This document shows positions 52,466 to 61,123 of a stretch of 64,000 nt of DNA, piece by piece (within the stretch, counting starts at the first letter, position 1; every line of letters begins with the position of its first letter). The stretch spans positions 1-64,000 of the forward strand of contig JAFLCK010000020.1 of assembly GCA_017303615.1 (NCBI GenBank), in the 5' to 3' direction. A program made the translations under genes and the position numbers. The notes under the pieces are model-generated. The model ran no database searches. It was not told where the DNA came from and saw only the letters and a list, made by a program, of their open reading frames with translations. This stretch comes from Obscuribacter phosphatis_A (GTDB lineage Bacteria > Cyanobacteriota > Vampirovibrionia > Obscuribacterales > Obscuribacteraceae).

Positions 52466-53758
52466 ATGGCCACAGATAGCGACAAAAATAGAAATATCAA
52501 CAAAATTACTATGGTCCATGTCTCCGACATCCACTTTGGATCAGGAGAGAGTCATGGGCGCCTCAATCCCGACACCGGATTGAATATTAGATTTGAAGAC
52601 TTTGTACTGGCCTTGAGAAAGGCTGTGGACTACACCATTGAAAATCAAATCGATGTCTTCCTCTTTTCGGGAGACGCTTATCGCAATGCCTCCCCCGAGC
52701 CGATTTATCAAAAGATGTTTGCCCGCGAGCTAAATCGACTCTCTAAGCACGAAGTCAAGACCATCTTGGTAGTAGGAAATCACGACCAGCTCTTGCGATC
52801 TACCCAAAGCCATGCCATGTCAGTCTTTCAGAGTTTAGAAGTACCAGACATGTTAATCGTAGACAAACCGATGATGCTTGAAATAGAAACCAAGCACGGT
52901 CCCTTTCAACTAATCGGTCTGCCTCATATCACCAGGCACAACTTAGCCAGTCTGGAAAAGTATAAAGATGCAAGCGCTCAAGAAATTGACCGTGTCTTAG
53001 CCCAGCACGTAGAGAGCCTACTTGCCGGCTTTTTCAGCAAGCTGGACAAGAGCAAACCCTGTGTGGTCACTGCCCATATGAGCACCGACAAAGCTCTGGC
53101 TGGTATCGAAGAAGAACTATTGGTGGGCTATACCATGACTTTCCCCACCGAGATGTTTATCTATGACTGTGTCGACTATGTGGCGCTAGGGCACATCCAT
53201 AAATATCAAATACTAAGAGAGAAAGATCCAGCCATAGTCTATGCCGGCTCACTTGAAAGAGTTGATTTTGGAGAAGAAAAAGAGGACAAAGGTTTCGTCA
53301 AAGTTGACCTAATCAGGGGGGCTACTACATTCTCATACCAGTCGATATCACCGCGCCCATTCATCACAGTTGAGCTTGACCTAACCAAAAACAGAGAAAA
53401 TCTAGAGAGCGACCGCCTCACCGAGAAACTCATTCAAGCATTGCGCCGCGAGATATTGCCAGGTTGTGTCTTGCGGCTGAAGTGCAAGATAGGCGCCGAA
53501 GACCTCAAACAAATCAACGAAGACCGCTTAAAGGAATCGGTGAGCGAGGCGCTCTCGTTCAAACTGCAATTGGAAGTGGTACCCGAACATGCCCGCAGCC
53601 GCATTCCACAGCTGACTGAAGCTTCAGTGCTTTCGCCAATAAAGGCGCTCGATACTTATCTAAGTGAAGTGGCGCCTGACAGAAAAGAGAGACTGCTTGA
53701 GCGCACCCGTCTGATGATGAACAAACTTGCGGCCGAAACCGGCAGCGAGACTTTATAA
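52466..53758 (+). CDS. SbcD/Mre11-like metallophosphoesterase (DNA repair exonuclease)
   Basis: A 430-residue calcineurin-like phosphoesterase. Metal-binding motifs in order: VSDIHFGS, FSGDAYRN, VVGNHDQLL, TAHMS and ALGHIHKYQ. This is the set of the SbcD/Mre11 group, followed by a C-terminal capping region. The start ATG 52466 was preferred over the open upstream frame, which overlaps the divergent gene. SbcC (the ATPase partner) is not adjacent, so its partner is elsewhere or it acts alone. Confidence 0.87.
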   Translation: MATDSDKNRNINKITMVHVSDIHFGSGESHGRLNPDTGLNIRFEDFVLALRKAVDYTIENQIDVFLFSGDAYRNASPEPIYQKMFARELNRLSKHEVKTILVVGNHDQLLRSTQSHAMSVFQSLEVPDMLIVDKPMMLEIETKHGPFQLIGLPHITRHNLASLEKYKDASAQEIDRVLAQHVESLLAGFFSKLDKSKPCVVTAHMSTDKALAGIEEELLVGYTMTFPTEMFIYDCVDYVALGHIHKYQILREKDPAIVYAGSLERVDFGEEKEDKGFVKVDLIRGATTFSYQSISPRPFITVELDLTKNRENLESDRLTEKLIQALRREILPGCVLRLKCKIGAEDLKQINEDRLKESVSEALSFKLQLEVVPEHARSRIPQLTEASVLSPIKALDTYLSEVAPDRKERLLERTRLMMNKLAAETGSETL

Positions 53759-53800
53759 ATAGCGAAAGTCTATAAATGGCGAAACTTTATAAATCGCCTT
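53750..53800 (+). repeat. Three imperfect copies of about 17 bases at a convergent gene end
   Basis: Units of TTTATAAATAGCGAAAG type straddle the stop of the SbcD-like gene. The last copy forms a weak GGCGA/TCGCC hairpin followed by TTTATTT, and may double as a terminator. Confidence 0.6.
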
Positions 53801-55008
53801 TATTTAGCAAGCCGCTCGTAGACCTGAGCAGCTAACTGCTCGGCCACCCATTCATGCATGACTGCGGTAAAATGCCCACCCGATGAAAAATTAGTGCCAT
53901 CATCGGTAGTACTACCGGTCCAGCGCCGATAGCGCTCATCCAAATTGAGAACTTCGACCTTGATATCTTTAGCCGAGCGAGCGAGCAAGTCGCTTTCAAT
54001 CTGATTATCAGTGAGAGTATGCTGACAGGGGCGAATCATAGGCGTGCGCAAAATCATAAAATCAGAGCCATCGCTGCGACATTGCCTGGCAAAGTTAAAT
54101 AGTTGAGCGTCCATCATATACCAATAGCATTTGGTAAAGTTGGCTCTGGTTTCATCGGTGGGTAGCCCACTGCCTGCAGGCTGCGCCTTAGGAGCAAAAC
54201 TAAGCAACAAGTCAGGATTTTCCAGGAAGCGTCCAAACTGCTCACGCATCATCGAAACAACGCCCCAGATGCGACTATTGGCTCGCAGCCAATCACAAGA
54301 CAACATGCGCCGCCCTGCCGCCGACTGAAAATATTCACGCACACAAGTATCGTCATAAGTAACATGACGGCTATAGTCGGCAAACAAAACCGGACGAACA
54401 AAAAGTAGATTGTCTGTGGTCATGGGCAAAAGTTTTGAAACTTCTTCCACACGGCAATTGTGAATGACAAGATCGGGCTTAAACTGACTGCCCAAGACTT
54501 TATAGCGCAGATAAGACTGGGCGGTCGAATAGTTAGAAACGCCAAAATTGAGCACTTCCACCTTGAAGTTTCGACCGTCGCGTCCCAGGCGCTCGTTTAA
54601 TTTTTCTTGCAACCGCGAGAGAAAATTAGCGCGGCGCGCCACTTGCAGCGACTCAACATAAGAGTCTCCAAAAATAGCTATCCTATAGACTCCTTTAGGC
54701 TTCTCTTTTTTGACTTCATCGTTTTGCATGGCAAAACTATTGATCTTGAATTGACCAAAACCTTCTTTGCGCTGGGTGACGCGCTTACCGGCGATGAGGT
54801 TATACCCCAGATAACGGTCGGGTCTGATATGTTCACTATCACCAACACCGACAATATAAAAGAAAGCTTCCAAGACAAAAATGAGTCCGACCAGATAAAC
54901 AAGCCCTTGCCCTAAAGAAAATAGAAGCGCAGACGGTCGCTTCCGCACCACATTTGGTGCCAAGCCAATCTCTCTTTTACGCTCGATATCAAGTATGGTC
55001 ATAGTCAC
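53800..55008 (-). CDS. Membrane-anchored SGNH/GDSL hydrolase-like protein
   Basis: A 402-residue protein with one TM helix (about 30-53) and an extracytoplasmic SGNH-type domain. Block I is IFGDSYVESLQV with the GDS nucleophile (114-116), a block II-like NFGVSNYST follows, and a late GGHFTAVMHEW carries the His. It begins 10 bases after the MBOAT gene. MBOAT plus SGNH pairs (as with AlgI and AlgJ/X) O-acylate surface polysaccharides. The GTG 55008 or ATG 55002 may be the start. Confidence 0.82.
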   Translation of the reverse strand: MTMTILDIERKREIGLAPNVVRKRPSALLFSLGQGLVYLVGLIFVLEAFFYIVGVGDSEHIRPDRYLGYNLIAGKRVTQRKEGFGQFKINSFAMQNDEVKKEKPKGVYRIAIFGDSYVESLQVARRANFLSRLQEKLNERLGRDGRNFKVEVLNFGVSNYSTAQSYLRYKVLGSQFKPDLVIHNCRVEEVSKLLPMTTDNLLFVRPVLFADYSRHVTYDDTCVREYFQSAAGRRMLSCDWLRANSRIWGVVSMMREQFGRFLENPDLLLSFAPKAQPAGSGLPTDETRANFTKCYWYMMDAQLFNFARQCRSDGSDFMILRTPMIRPCQHTLTDNQIESDLLARSAKDIKVEVLNLDERYRRWTGSTTDDGTNFSSGGHFTAVMHEWVAEQLAAQVYERLAK

Positions 55009-55017
55009 TCAATCTGG

Positions 55018-56496
55018 CTAGAAGGCAAAGTAAATAAAGGGAGAGGCAGCATTAGGCGCGAAGGAAACAGCTAAGAAAAAGACCGCCAAATAAAGCAAAG
55101 CCCTGGCTGGAATGCGGGGTGCAGCCAAGTTTTTGAAAGTCTCAGGCAAGAGCGGAGCCAGCCGAGAGCAATTATCGACAGCAAGTCTGTAGATCGAATA
55201 TGAAAGCAAGACAGAGATAACCGAGCTATGCTGTATTTCACCGTAAAGCGTGAAAGGCAGGGACAGCGAATGCCCAGTGGGAAGCATCGCCTGCAAAACT
55301 CGCAGGGCTTCACTCATACTTTCGGCGCGGAAGAAAACCCAACCAACAAGCACAAAAAGAAAGGTAGAGACTATTGAAACAGCAGTACCTAGTTTGCCGC
55401 TGTGAAACTGGCGCATCCTTTCAGCCAAGCTCGACTGCTCTTTCAGGTATTGATCGTAGGTGTGACTGAAAATAAGCCCAAGCCCGTGGAAAGCGCCCCA
55501 GACGACAAAATGCCAGGAAGCGCCATGCCAGAGTCCGCCCAAAAGCATGGTCATGAACAAGTTGAAATAACGTCGATAAACGCCGACTCTGTTTCCGCCC
55601 AAGGCAATATAGAGATAATCGCGCAGCCAGGTAGATAGCGATATATGCCAACGCTTCCAGAAATCAGAGAGATTTTTAGCAAGATAGGGATAGTTGAAGT
55701 TGTCGGGCAAATCAAAGCCCATCATCAGAGCCGAACCGCGCCCCATATCGGTATAGCCCGAAAAGTCGCAATAAATTTGAATAGCAAAAGCGAGAGCCGA
55801 AACCCAAGCGTCGGCGCAGCCTAGAGTCTGCATCGAAAAGCCGTGGGCAACTAGATTAGAGAGATTGTCTGCTATGGCTATTTTCTTGAACAAACCCTGC
55901 AATAAAAGAGCCAACCCTTTTTCGAAAAGAGCACCACTAAAGACCCGCCGCTCGTCTAGTTGTTTGACGAACTGCTGATATCGCTTGATCGGTCCGGCAA
56001 TCTGAGAGGGGAAGAAAGCAGCAAACAAAGAGAAGTTGATGAAGTTCTTGACCGGGCTGGAGCCGCGATGCACATCAACGACATAATGAATAAATTCAAA
56101 TACAAAAAAGGAGATACCCAGAGGCAAGAGCACATGCTGCAGGGGAAAGGCGCTGACATTCAAACTAAGCCAGGGCTGAGCGAGAGCTTTATTGATTGAA
56201 GCCAGAAAGAAATCGGTGTATTTGAAATAACAAAGGGTGGAGAGATTGAGCAGAACGGCAAGAGCGAGAAGCCCTTTGCCGAAGGGCTTCTCACGAAAGG
56301 CGCCGATGGCTAGACCCAAAAAGTAATTGCCCACGGTCAAGGCAAACAAAAGCAGACCATAGGCTGGAATCCAGCTCATGTAGAAGTAATAGCTGGCAAT
56401 AAAAAGCAAAAGCGAGCGAAAGCGATTGGGCAAGAGCCAGAAGAGGGCTAAAACCACAGGAAAGAAGAGCAGGTAGGCGACGCTGCTGAATAACAA
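55018..56496 (-). CDS. MBOAT-family O-acyltransferase (AlgI-like)
   Basis: A 492-residue polytopic inner-membrane protein that moves acyl (usually acetyl) groups across the membrane to extracytoplasmic glycans. Hallmarks: SYYFYMSW, DFWKRWHISLSTWLRDYLYI (279-298) and LLGGLWHGASWHFVVWG (318-334) with the expected active-site His324. The TTG start at 56496 has GAGGAAG upstream. Cotranscribed with the SGNH-like gene downstream. Confidence 0.93.
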   Translation of the reverse strand: MLFSSVAYLLFFPVVLALFWLLPNRFRSLLLFIASYYFYMSWIPAYGLLLFALTVGNYFLGLAIGAFREKPFGKGLLALAVLLNLSTLCYFKYTDFFLASINKALAQPWLSLNVSAFPLQHVLLPLGISFFVFEFIHYVVDVHRGSSPVKNFINFSLFAAFFPSQIAGPIKRYQQFVKQLDERRVFSGALFEKGLALLLQGLFKKIAIADNLSNLVAHGFSMQTLGCADAWVSALAFAIQIYCDFSGYTDMGRGSALMMGFDLPDNFNYPYLAKNLSDFWKRWHISLSTWLRDYLYIALGGNRVGVYRRYFNLFMTMLLGGLWHGASWHFVVWGAFHGLGLIFSHTYDQYLKEQSSLAERMRQFHSGKLGTAVSIVSTFLFVLVGWVFFRAESMSEALRVLQAMLPTGHSLSLPFTLYGEIQHSSVISVLLSYSIYRLAVDNCSRLAPLLPETFKNLAAPRIPARALLYLAVFFLAVSFAPNAASPFIYFAF

Positions 56497-56578
56497 GAGT
56501 TACTTCCTCGTACCGCCTGACAATCTTAGCAATGTGCGCAGCGCCCGACCTTGACAAAACCTAATATAAATTTGGTGT

Positions 56579-57991
56579 ATGAGATCTTTTAAAAAGGAGT
56601 TGGCGGCGCACCGTGCTACTATCAACTGCTTACTGACAACAGTGGGAGTAATCTGCACAGCCAGCATGCCGTCCACCAAACTGCCAGCCAAAGCAAGCCA
56701 GAGCCAACCGGCAACCGAGCCGGCTCAGCTGAACGCGCCCCAGAACTCTACTGAGATATCAGCGCAGCCGCAACCAGTTTGGCGCAGGCTGCCAGCCCGC
56801 ATCTTTTCCAGCACAGCCTTGATACTGGCTTTTATCCTGGCAGGCTTGCTCTTTCAGGTCTACAGTCAATATCCTTGGCGCCGCCTGGCTGCTTTAGATA
56901 GCTCAATCTGGCTTGTGGAATGGGCTTGCCAGGCACCGGAATACATTTACGGCAAAGAAAATCGCGACTTAATCATCTTAGGCAGTTCGCTTATTCTCGC
57001 TCCCAGTCAACGGTTGCACGATATGGAAGAGCGCAGGAAAGACTCAGCCCATGCCGAGCCGATCATTCCTAAAGGCGATATATACAAGCAAGAGCTCAGT
57101 AAAATCACAGGCTGTGAGCAAAGTGTCAAAGTTTTAGCTGTGCCGGGAGCCATGGTCTCAGACCAGCTCAAAATTGTGCAGCACTTGGTCAGAGAAGGCA
57201 AAAAGCCGAAACTCCTGGTTTTCACCTGCGCTCCGCGCGATTTCATCGCCAATGATGTCGGGGATGATCCCGACTTTACACCCATAGGCAGAGTTTTTCA
57301 TTTTTCAGCCCTAGACCGAAACCTTGGTCAAGACTTGCTCAACAGCAAGAATCCTCTCCAAGCCTGGGCGAAGGTGGAAGAATTCGGCAAAGCCCATCTC
57401 AACTTTATCGACGCAGTCAGACGCATATATCTGCGCCAAGCCAAAGACTGGAGCTCGGCAGTGACAGGGCATCCTGTAGCACTTAGACCTTTAGGGTCGG
57501 TAGACTCAGTAGAGTCAGTAACTGTGCCGCAAGAAGCAGCACAAGCTACAGCAGCGCCGGTTCAGTCGGGCTCTGGCAATATTGTGCAAAGCGAACTGCA
57601 AAAAGATTTGGAACTATACAGAAGCCGCTATTTGCCTCTAAACGAAAAGAGACTGGCAAGACAACTGGGCTATCTGGATGAAATGCTCAAGCTGGCGAGA
57701 GAGGCTGATTATGAGGTTTTGTTGGTGGGTATGCCCCTCACAAAAGAAAATATTGCTATTTTGGGACAAGATGTATATAGCCGAATGCAAGACCGCATTG
57801 CCGCAGTTGCCCGTAAGTACCAAGTAACACTGCTAGAATTTAATAAAAATTCCAAAGAGGTCTACCAGTCGCAAGAGTTTGCCGATTCGGTTCACTTAAA
57901 CGAAAACGGCTCCAGAGCTTTTGTCAAAGACTTTTGTCAGAAAGTTTCTGCCAGTGCTACATATACAAAGGTTCTTAATGCTAGGCACTAA
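56579..57991 (+). CDS. AlgX/DltD-like membrane-anchored protein
   Basis: A 470-residue protein. A polar N-terminus is followed by a TM helix (about 76-95, STALILAFILAGLLFQVY) and an extracytoplasmic SGNH-like domain. The start of this domain is LIILGSSLILAP (LGSS at 134-137, the nucleophile position). FTCAPRDFIAN is in the middle, and FADSVHLNENGSRAF near 447 supplies the Asp-x-x-His pair. The same three landmarks occur in the 61.1-62.2 kb protein. Likely role: O-acylation or modification of an exported glycan. ATG 56666 is an alternative start. Confidence 0.75.
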   Translation: MRSFKKELAAHRATINCLLTTVGVICTASMPSTKLPAKASQSQPATEPAQLNAPQNSTEISAQPQPVWRRLPARIFSSTALILAFILAGLLFQVYSQYPWRRLAALDSSIWLVEWACQAPEYIYGKENRDLIILGSSLILAPSQRLHDMEERRKDSAHAEPIIPKGDIYKQELSKITGCEQSVKVLAVPGAMVSDQLKIVQHLVREGKKPKLLVFTCAPRDFIANDVGDDPDFTPIGRVFHFSALDRNLGQDLLNSKNPLQAWAKVEEFGKAHLNFIDAVRRIYLRQAKDWSSAVTGHPVALRPLGSVDSVESVTVPQEAAQATAAPVQSGSGNIVQSELQKDLELYRSRYLPLNEKRLARQLGYLDEMLKLAREADYEVLLVGMPLTKENIAILGQDVYSRMQDRIAAVARKYQVTLLEFNKNSKEVYQSQEFADSVHLNENGSRAFVKDFCQKVSASATYTKVLNARH

Positions 57992-58649
57992 AAAAATTTT
58001 GCAGCCTTTGCTCAGGGTTCTATTACTATCTTTTAACTTAAGCCTTTTGTGCGGCTGCGCCGACATCATAGATCCTGGCTCGTCTGAAAAAGCCTTTGAG
58101 ATGCCCCTTGCCACGGTCAACCTGGTCTGCAAAGAACCCACCCTCAAAAAGGCGCGTCTCTCTTTCTTTAAGGACACCGCGGCAACGGCGACAAGCGGCG
58201 GTAAGAGCCAATACTTAAGCCGAGAAAGGACACCAGCCGGCGGACAATATATCGTGCAATTCAAAGAAGGCGATTGTTTTCGTATAGACGTGCTCTATGG
58301 CAGCCCTATACCCAAGGAAGCAGCACTGAAGCTGGCCCGGACTCTTTTGCCGCCCGACGCACCGCCGCAATCGCGGGTAGACGAAGGCAAGCAGACAGAG
58401 CAGGGAAAGCAACCGAAAGAAGTCTATTATTTCGGCAATGACTTTGCCGTCGAGCTTTCATTCAAGGACGACAAAGACCATTCAGCCAACCAAGTGAGCG
58501 AAATAGCAGCAGTCAATCTTGAGCTTTTAGGCAATATCAGCTCTGATCAGATAGCCGCTAAAGAAGTACAGGCTCTATTAGACAAAGAAAAACAAGAGAA
58601 AGAGAAAGAAGAAAAGGCCAAAGCCAGCCGGACCAAATCAGATCAATAA
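57978..58649 (+). CDS. Lipoprotein of unknown function
   Basis: About 223 residues. The start ATG 57978 (AAAGG upstream) gives MLGTKKILQPLLRVLLLSFN and a lipobox LLCGC, so a lipid-anchored protein is expected. The gene overlaps the AlgX-like gene by 14 bases. The mature domain includes YIVQFKEGDCFRIDVLYGSP. The tail is Lys/Glu-rich (KEKQEKEKEEKAKA). No family recognised. The overlap ties it to glycan-modification functions. Confidence 0.7.
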   Translation: MLGTKKILQPLLRVLLLSFNLSLLCGCADIIDPGSSEKAFEMPLATVNLVCKEPTLKKARLSFFKDTAATATSGGKSQYLSRERTPAGGQYIVQFKEGDCFRIDVLYGSPIPKEAALKLARTLLPPDAPPQSRVDEGKQTEQGKQPKEVYYFGNDFAVELSFKDDKDHSANQVSEIAAVNLELLGNISSDQIAAKEVQALLDKEKQEKEKEEKAKASRTKSDQ

Positions 58650-58724
58650 GGCGGAGCAATTATTACTGTCTCATGAGGTAGAAGACCGCCTGTGCTACCA
58701 TCTTGGCATCATTCGTATGGATGT

Positions 58725-59663
58725 ATGGAAAATTTCACCCCAAACTCTGCAGAAGACGAACCAATGGCGACCGGGCTCGAAGAAAAAGCCAAAATAAAGA
58801 CTCTGGCTATTAATCAAAACGACCATAGGCAAAATGCCAACAAGGCTCATGCGGCCGGTGTAAATATGGAAGTCGGCGGACTCGCCGGTCTTTGGTGCAA
58901 CCGTCACATATTAAGAATGATGGTGCAAAGAGACAGCCTGGGTAAATACAAAGGCTCCTTATTGGGCATGCTTTGGCCCTTGATCAATCCTCTAGGGCAT
59001 TTGCTTCTATATACTTTTCTTTTCTGCCTGGTCCTCAATGTCAAATTCAATGAAACCGGCGGTGTCGGCAATTTCGCCCTCTATCTCATGACCGGCTTAT
59101 TGCCTTGGGGTGCCTTTTCCGAAGCGCTTTCACGCTCTTCCACAATCGTGCTTGAGTATCCTAACTTTGTCAAAAGAGTAGTTTTTCCTCTGCCGATACT
59201 ACCCCTGGTTACAGTTCTTTCGCCTTTGGTCACCGAAACCATGGCCTTCACCATGCTCATCGCCGCAGTGGTGGTCACGACTCAAAAACTTCACGCCACC
59301 GTTGCCTATTTGCCCCTCATTGCCTTCTCTCAGCTTTTGCTGACCGCCGGTATAACTTGGGTGCTAGCTAGCTTAGGCGTTTATATTCGCGATATCAAAC
59401 ATATGATGGCTCTCGCCCTTGCCGCCTGGATGTACGCAACCCCGATTGTCTATCCGGCTTCTAGACTGCCTCAAGAATTTCAGTTCTTACTGTGGATTAA
59501 CCCCATGGCCGGCATCATCACCGATTACAGACGAGTGGTTTTAGAAGGACTGCCGCCCGATTGGTCGCACTATGCCTGCTATACAACCCTTGGGGCAATT
59601 GTCTTTTACCTTGGCTTCAAGTTTTTCGACAAGACTAAAAAGAGTTTTGCAGACGTCATGTAG
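58725..59663 (+). CDS. ABC-2 type polysaccharide export permease
   Basis: A 312-residue inner-membrane permease of the TagG/KpsM/RfbA group. A polar N-terminus of about 55 residues is followed by six hydrophobic segments. Family motifs: RDSLGKYKGSLLGMLWPLIN, YLMTGLLPWGAFSEALSRSS, FVKRVVFPLPILPLV, VRDIK-like LGVYIRDIKHMMALAL and PIVYPASRLP. It exports lipid-linked polysaccharide with an ATP-binding partner, whose gene is not in the window. The ATG 58725 is used; GTG 58692 is in frame. Confidence 0.9.
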   Translation: MENFTPNSAEDEPMATGLEEKAKIKTLAINQNDHRQNANKAHAAGVNMEVGGLAGLWCNRHILRMMVQRDSLGKYKGSLLGMLWPLINPLGHLLLYTFLFCLVLNVKFNETGGVGNFALYLMTGLLPWGAFSEALSRSSTIVLEYPNFVKRVVFPLPILPLVTVLSPLVTETMAFTMLIAAVVVTTQKLHATVAYLPLIAFSQLLLTAGITWVLASLGVYIRDIKHMMALALAAWMYATPIVYPASRLPQEFQFLLWINPMAGIITDYRRVVLEGLPPDWSHYACYTTLGAIVFYLGFKFFDKTKKSFADVM

Positions 59664-59752
59664 TATCATCTCAAAGCCTCGCTCGGTAAAAAGGCGAGAT
59701 GCGCAAACCAAGCTATACTCAAGATATACAGCAATGTGGAGAACACACTTAA

Positions 59753-61123
59753 ATGTCTCAGCTGGGCAGCAATAAAACCAATAAGAAACTCTTCGGCGCC
59801 TATGATATTCGCGGCATATACGGAGAGGGACTGGATGAAGCTTTTGCCGCCAAGGTAGGGAAAGCCTACGGCAGCTATCTAAAGAGCGCCGGCGGAGGCA
59901 AAGTGCTGGTCGGACACGACGCCAGAACATCTTCGCCCTCTCTGCATCAATCATTTATAGAAGGCATTTTGGCCAGCGGCAATGATGTTGTTGATATTGG
60001 CCTAGCCTCTACTCCGATGGCTGTCTGGTACGCCGCTTCGATGGGTTTTGACGGCGGCGCCGTGGTCACAGCTTCGCACCTGGGCAAAGCCCATAACGGT
60101 CTTAAACTATATGCCGCCAAGGCTAAACCTCTGGGCGCCAACAACGGTTTGGGCGAAATCAAAAGAGCCGTCGAAGGCGGTGAATTGACCGAAAATAAAG
60201 AAGGCGGCAGAGTAATCAAAGAAGAGATCGTCGCCACTTACATTCGCTGCATGCTCGAGCATCTAAGCCCTTCCCACCGTCTAAAAATAGCCATTGACGC
60301 CGGTCACGGTGCTGCCGGCCCTGAGATTATCGAACTAGCTTCCCAGGCTAAAGACAAGGTGGAGATTCTCTACCTCAACTGCAGCCCCGACGGCACCTTC
60401 CCCAAACGCAGCCCTAATCCTTTAGACGAAGGCTCGCTTGACGAATTGGTCGCCCTAGTAAAATCTGAAAAGTGCGATTTTGGTGTTTCACTTGACGGTG
60501 ACGCTGATAGAGCCGTCTTTATCGATGAAGAAGGACAATTGGTACCGACCGATCTGATGATCGGTCTTATCGGCGCTGAACTGGTAAGAAGAAACGGCGG
60601 CGGCAGTGTCGTCTACGATCTAAGAGCCAGCAGAGCTGTTCCCGAGTATATTTCAGAAGCCGGCGGCGAAGCGATTCGCACTGGTGTTGGTACCAACTTT
60701 ATGATGAACAGCATCAAAGACTCAGGAGCACTTTTTGCCGGCGAACTTTCAGGTCACTATTATTACGGTGATATGTACGCTTCCGACAACGCTCTGCGCA
60801 CCGCCCTCGAAGCAATCAATGTGGTAGCCAATGCCCATGGCACAAGCCTTTCTAAACTGATCAAACCACTCTGCCGCTATGCTTTGAGTGGTGAAATCAA
60901 TCTCAAAGTAAATGAAATTCAAAGCACTTTGCAAAAGCTGGAAGAAGCCGTAGCCGGCGGCACCAAAGAACATATCGACGGACTTTCAGTCAGCTTCAAC
61001 GAATGGTGGTTTGCAGCCCGTGGTTCTCAAACCGAGCCGGTCTTGAGATTGACTGTCGGGGCTGTTTCTCCTTCCATTTTGGAAGACCGCACCAGACATC
61101 TGATCGAGATTATCGAGAAATAG
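59753..61123 (+). CDS. Phosphomannomutase/phosphoglucomutase
   Basis: A 456-residue alpha-D-phosphohexomutase that interconverts hexose 6- and 1-phosphates for nucleotide-sugar synthesis. Visible: FGAYDIRGIYGEGL, the phosphoserine loop VTASHLGKAHNGLKLY (Ser108), the metal loop DGDADR (248-253) and the sugar loop GELSGHYYYGDMYASDNALR. The loop normally reads TASHNP; here Asn-Pro is replaced by Leu-Gly while Ser and His are kept, so activity is likely. GGAG lies upstream. Its neighbours fit mannose- or glucose-derived polysaccharide supply. Confidence 0.92.
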   Translation: MSQLGSNKTNKKLFGAYDIRGIYGEGLDEAFAAKVGKAYGSYLKSAGGGKVLVGHDARTSSPSLHQSFIEGILASGNDVVDIGLASTPMAVWYAASMGFDGGAVVTASHLGKAHNGLKLYAAKAKPLGANNGLGEIKRAVEGGELTENKEGGRVIKEEIVATYIRCMLEHLSPSHRLKIAIDAGHGAAGPEIIELASQAKDKVEILYLNCSPDGTFPKRSPNPLDEGSLDELVALVKSEKCDFGVSLDGDADRAVFIDEEGQLVPTDLMIGLIGAELVRRNGGGSVVYDLRASRAVPEYISEAGGEAIRTGVGTNFMMNSIKDSGALFAGELSGHYYYGDMYASDNALRTALEAINVVANAHGTSLSKLIKPLCRYALSGEINLKVNEIQSTLQKLEEAVAGGTKEHIDGLSVSFNEWWFAARGSQTEPVLRLTVGAVSPSILEDRTRHLIEIIEK

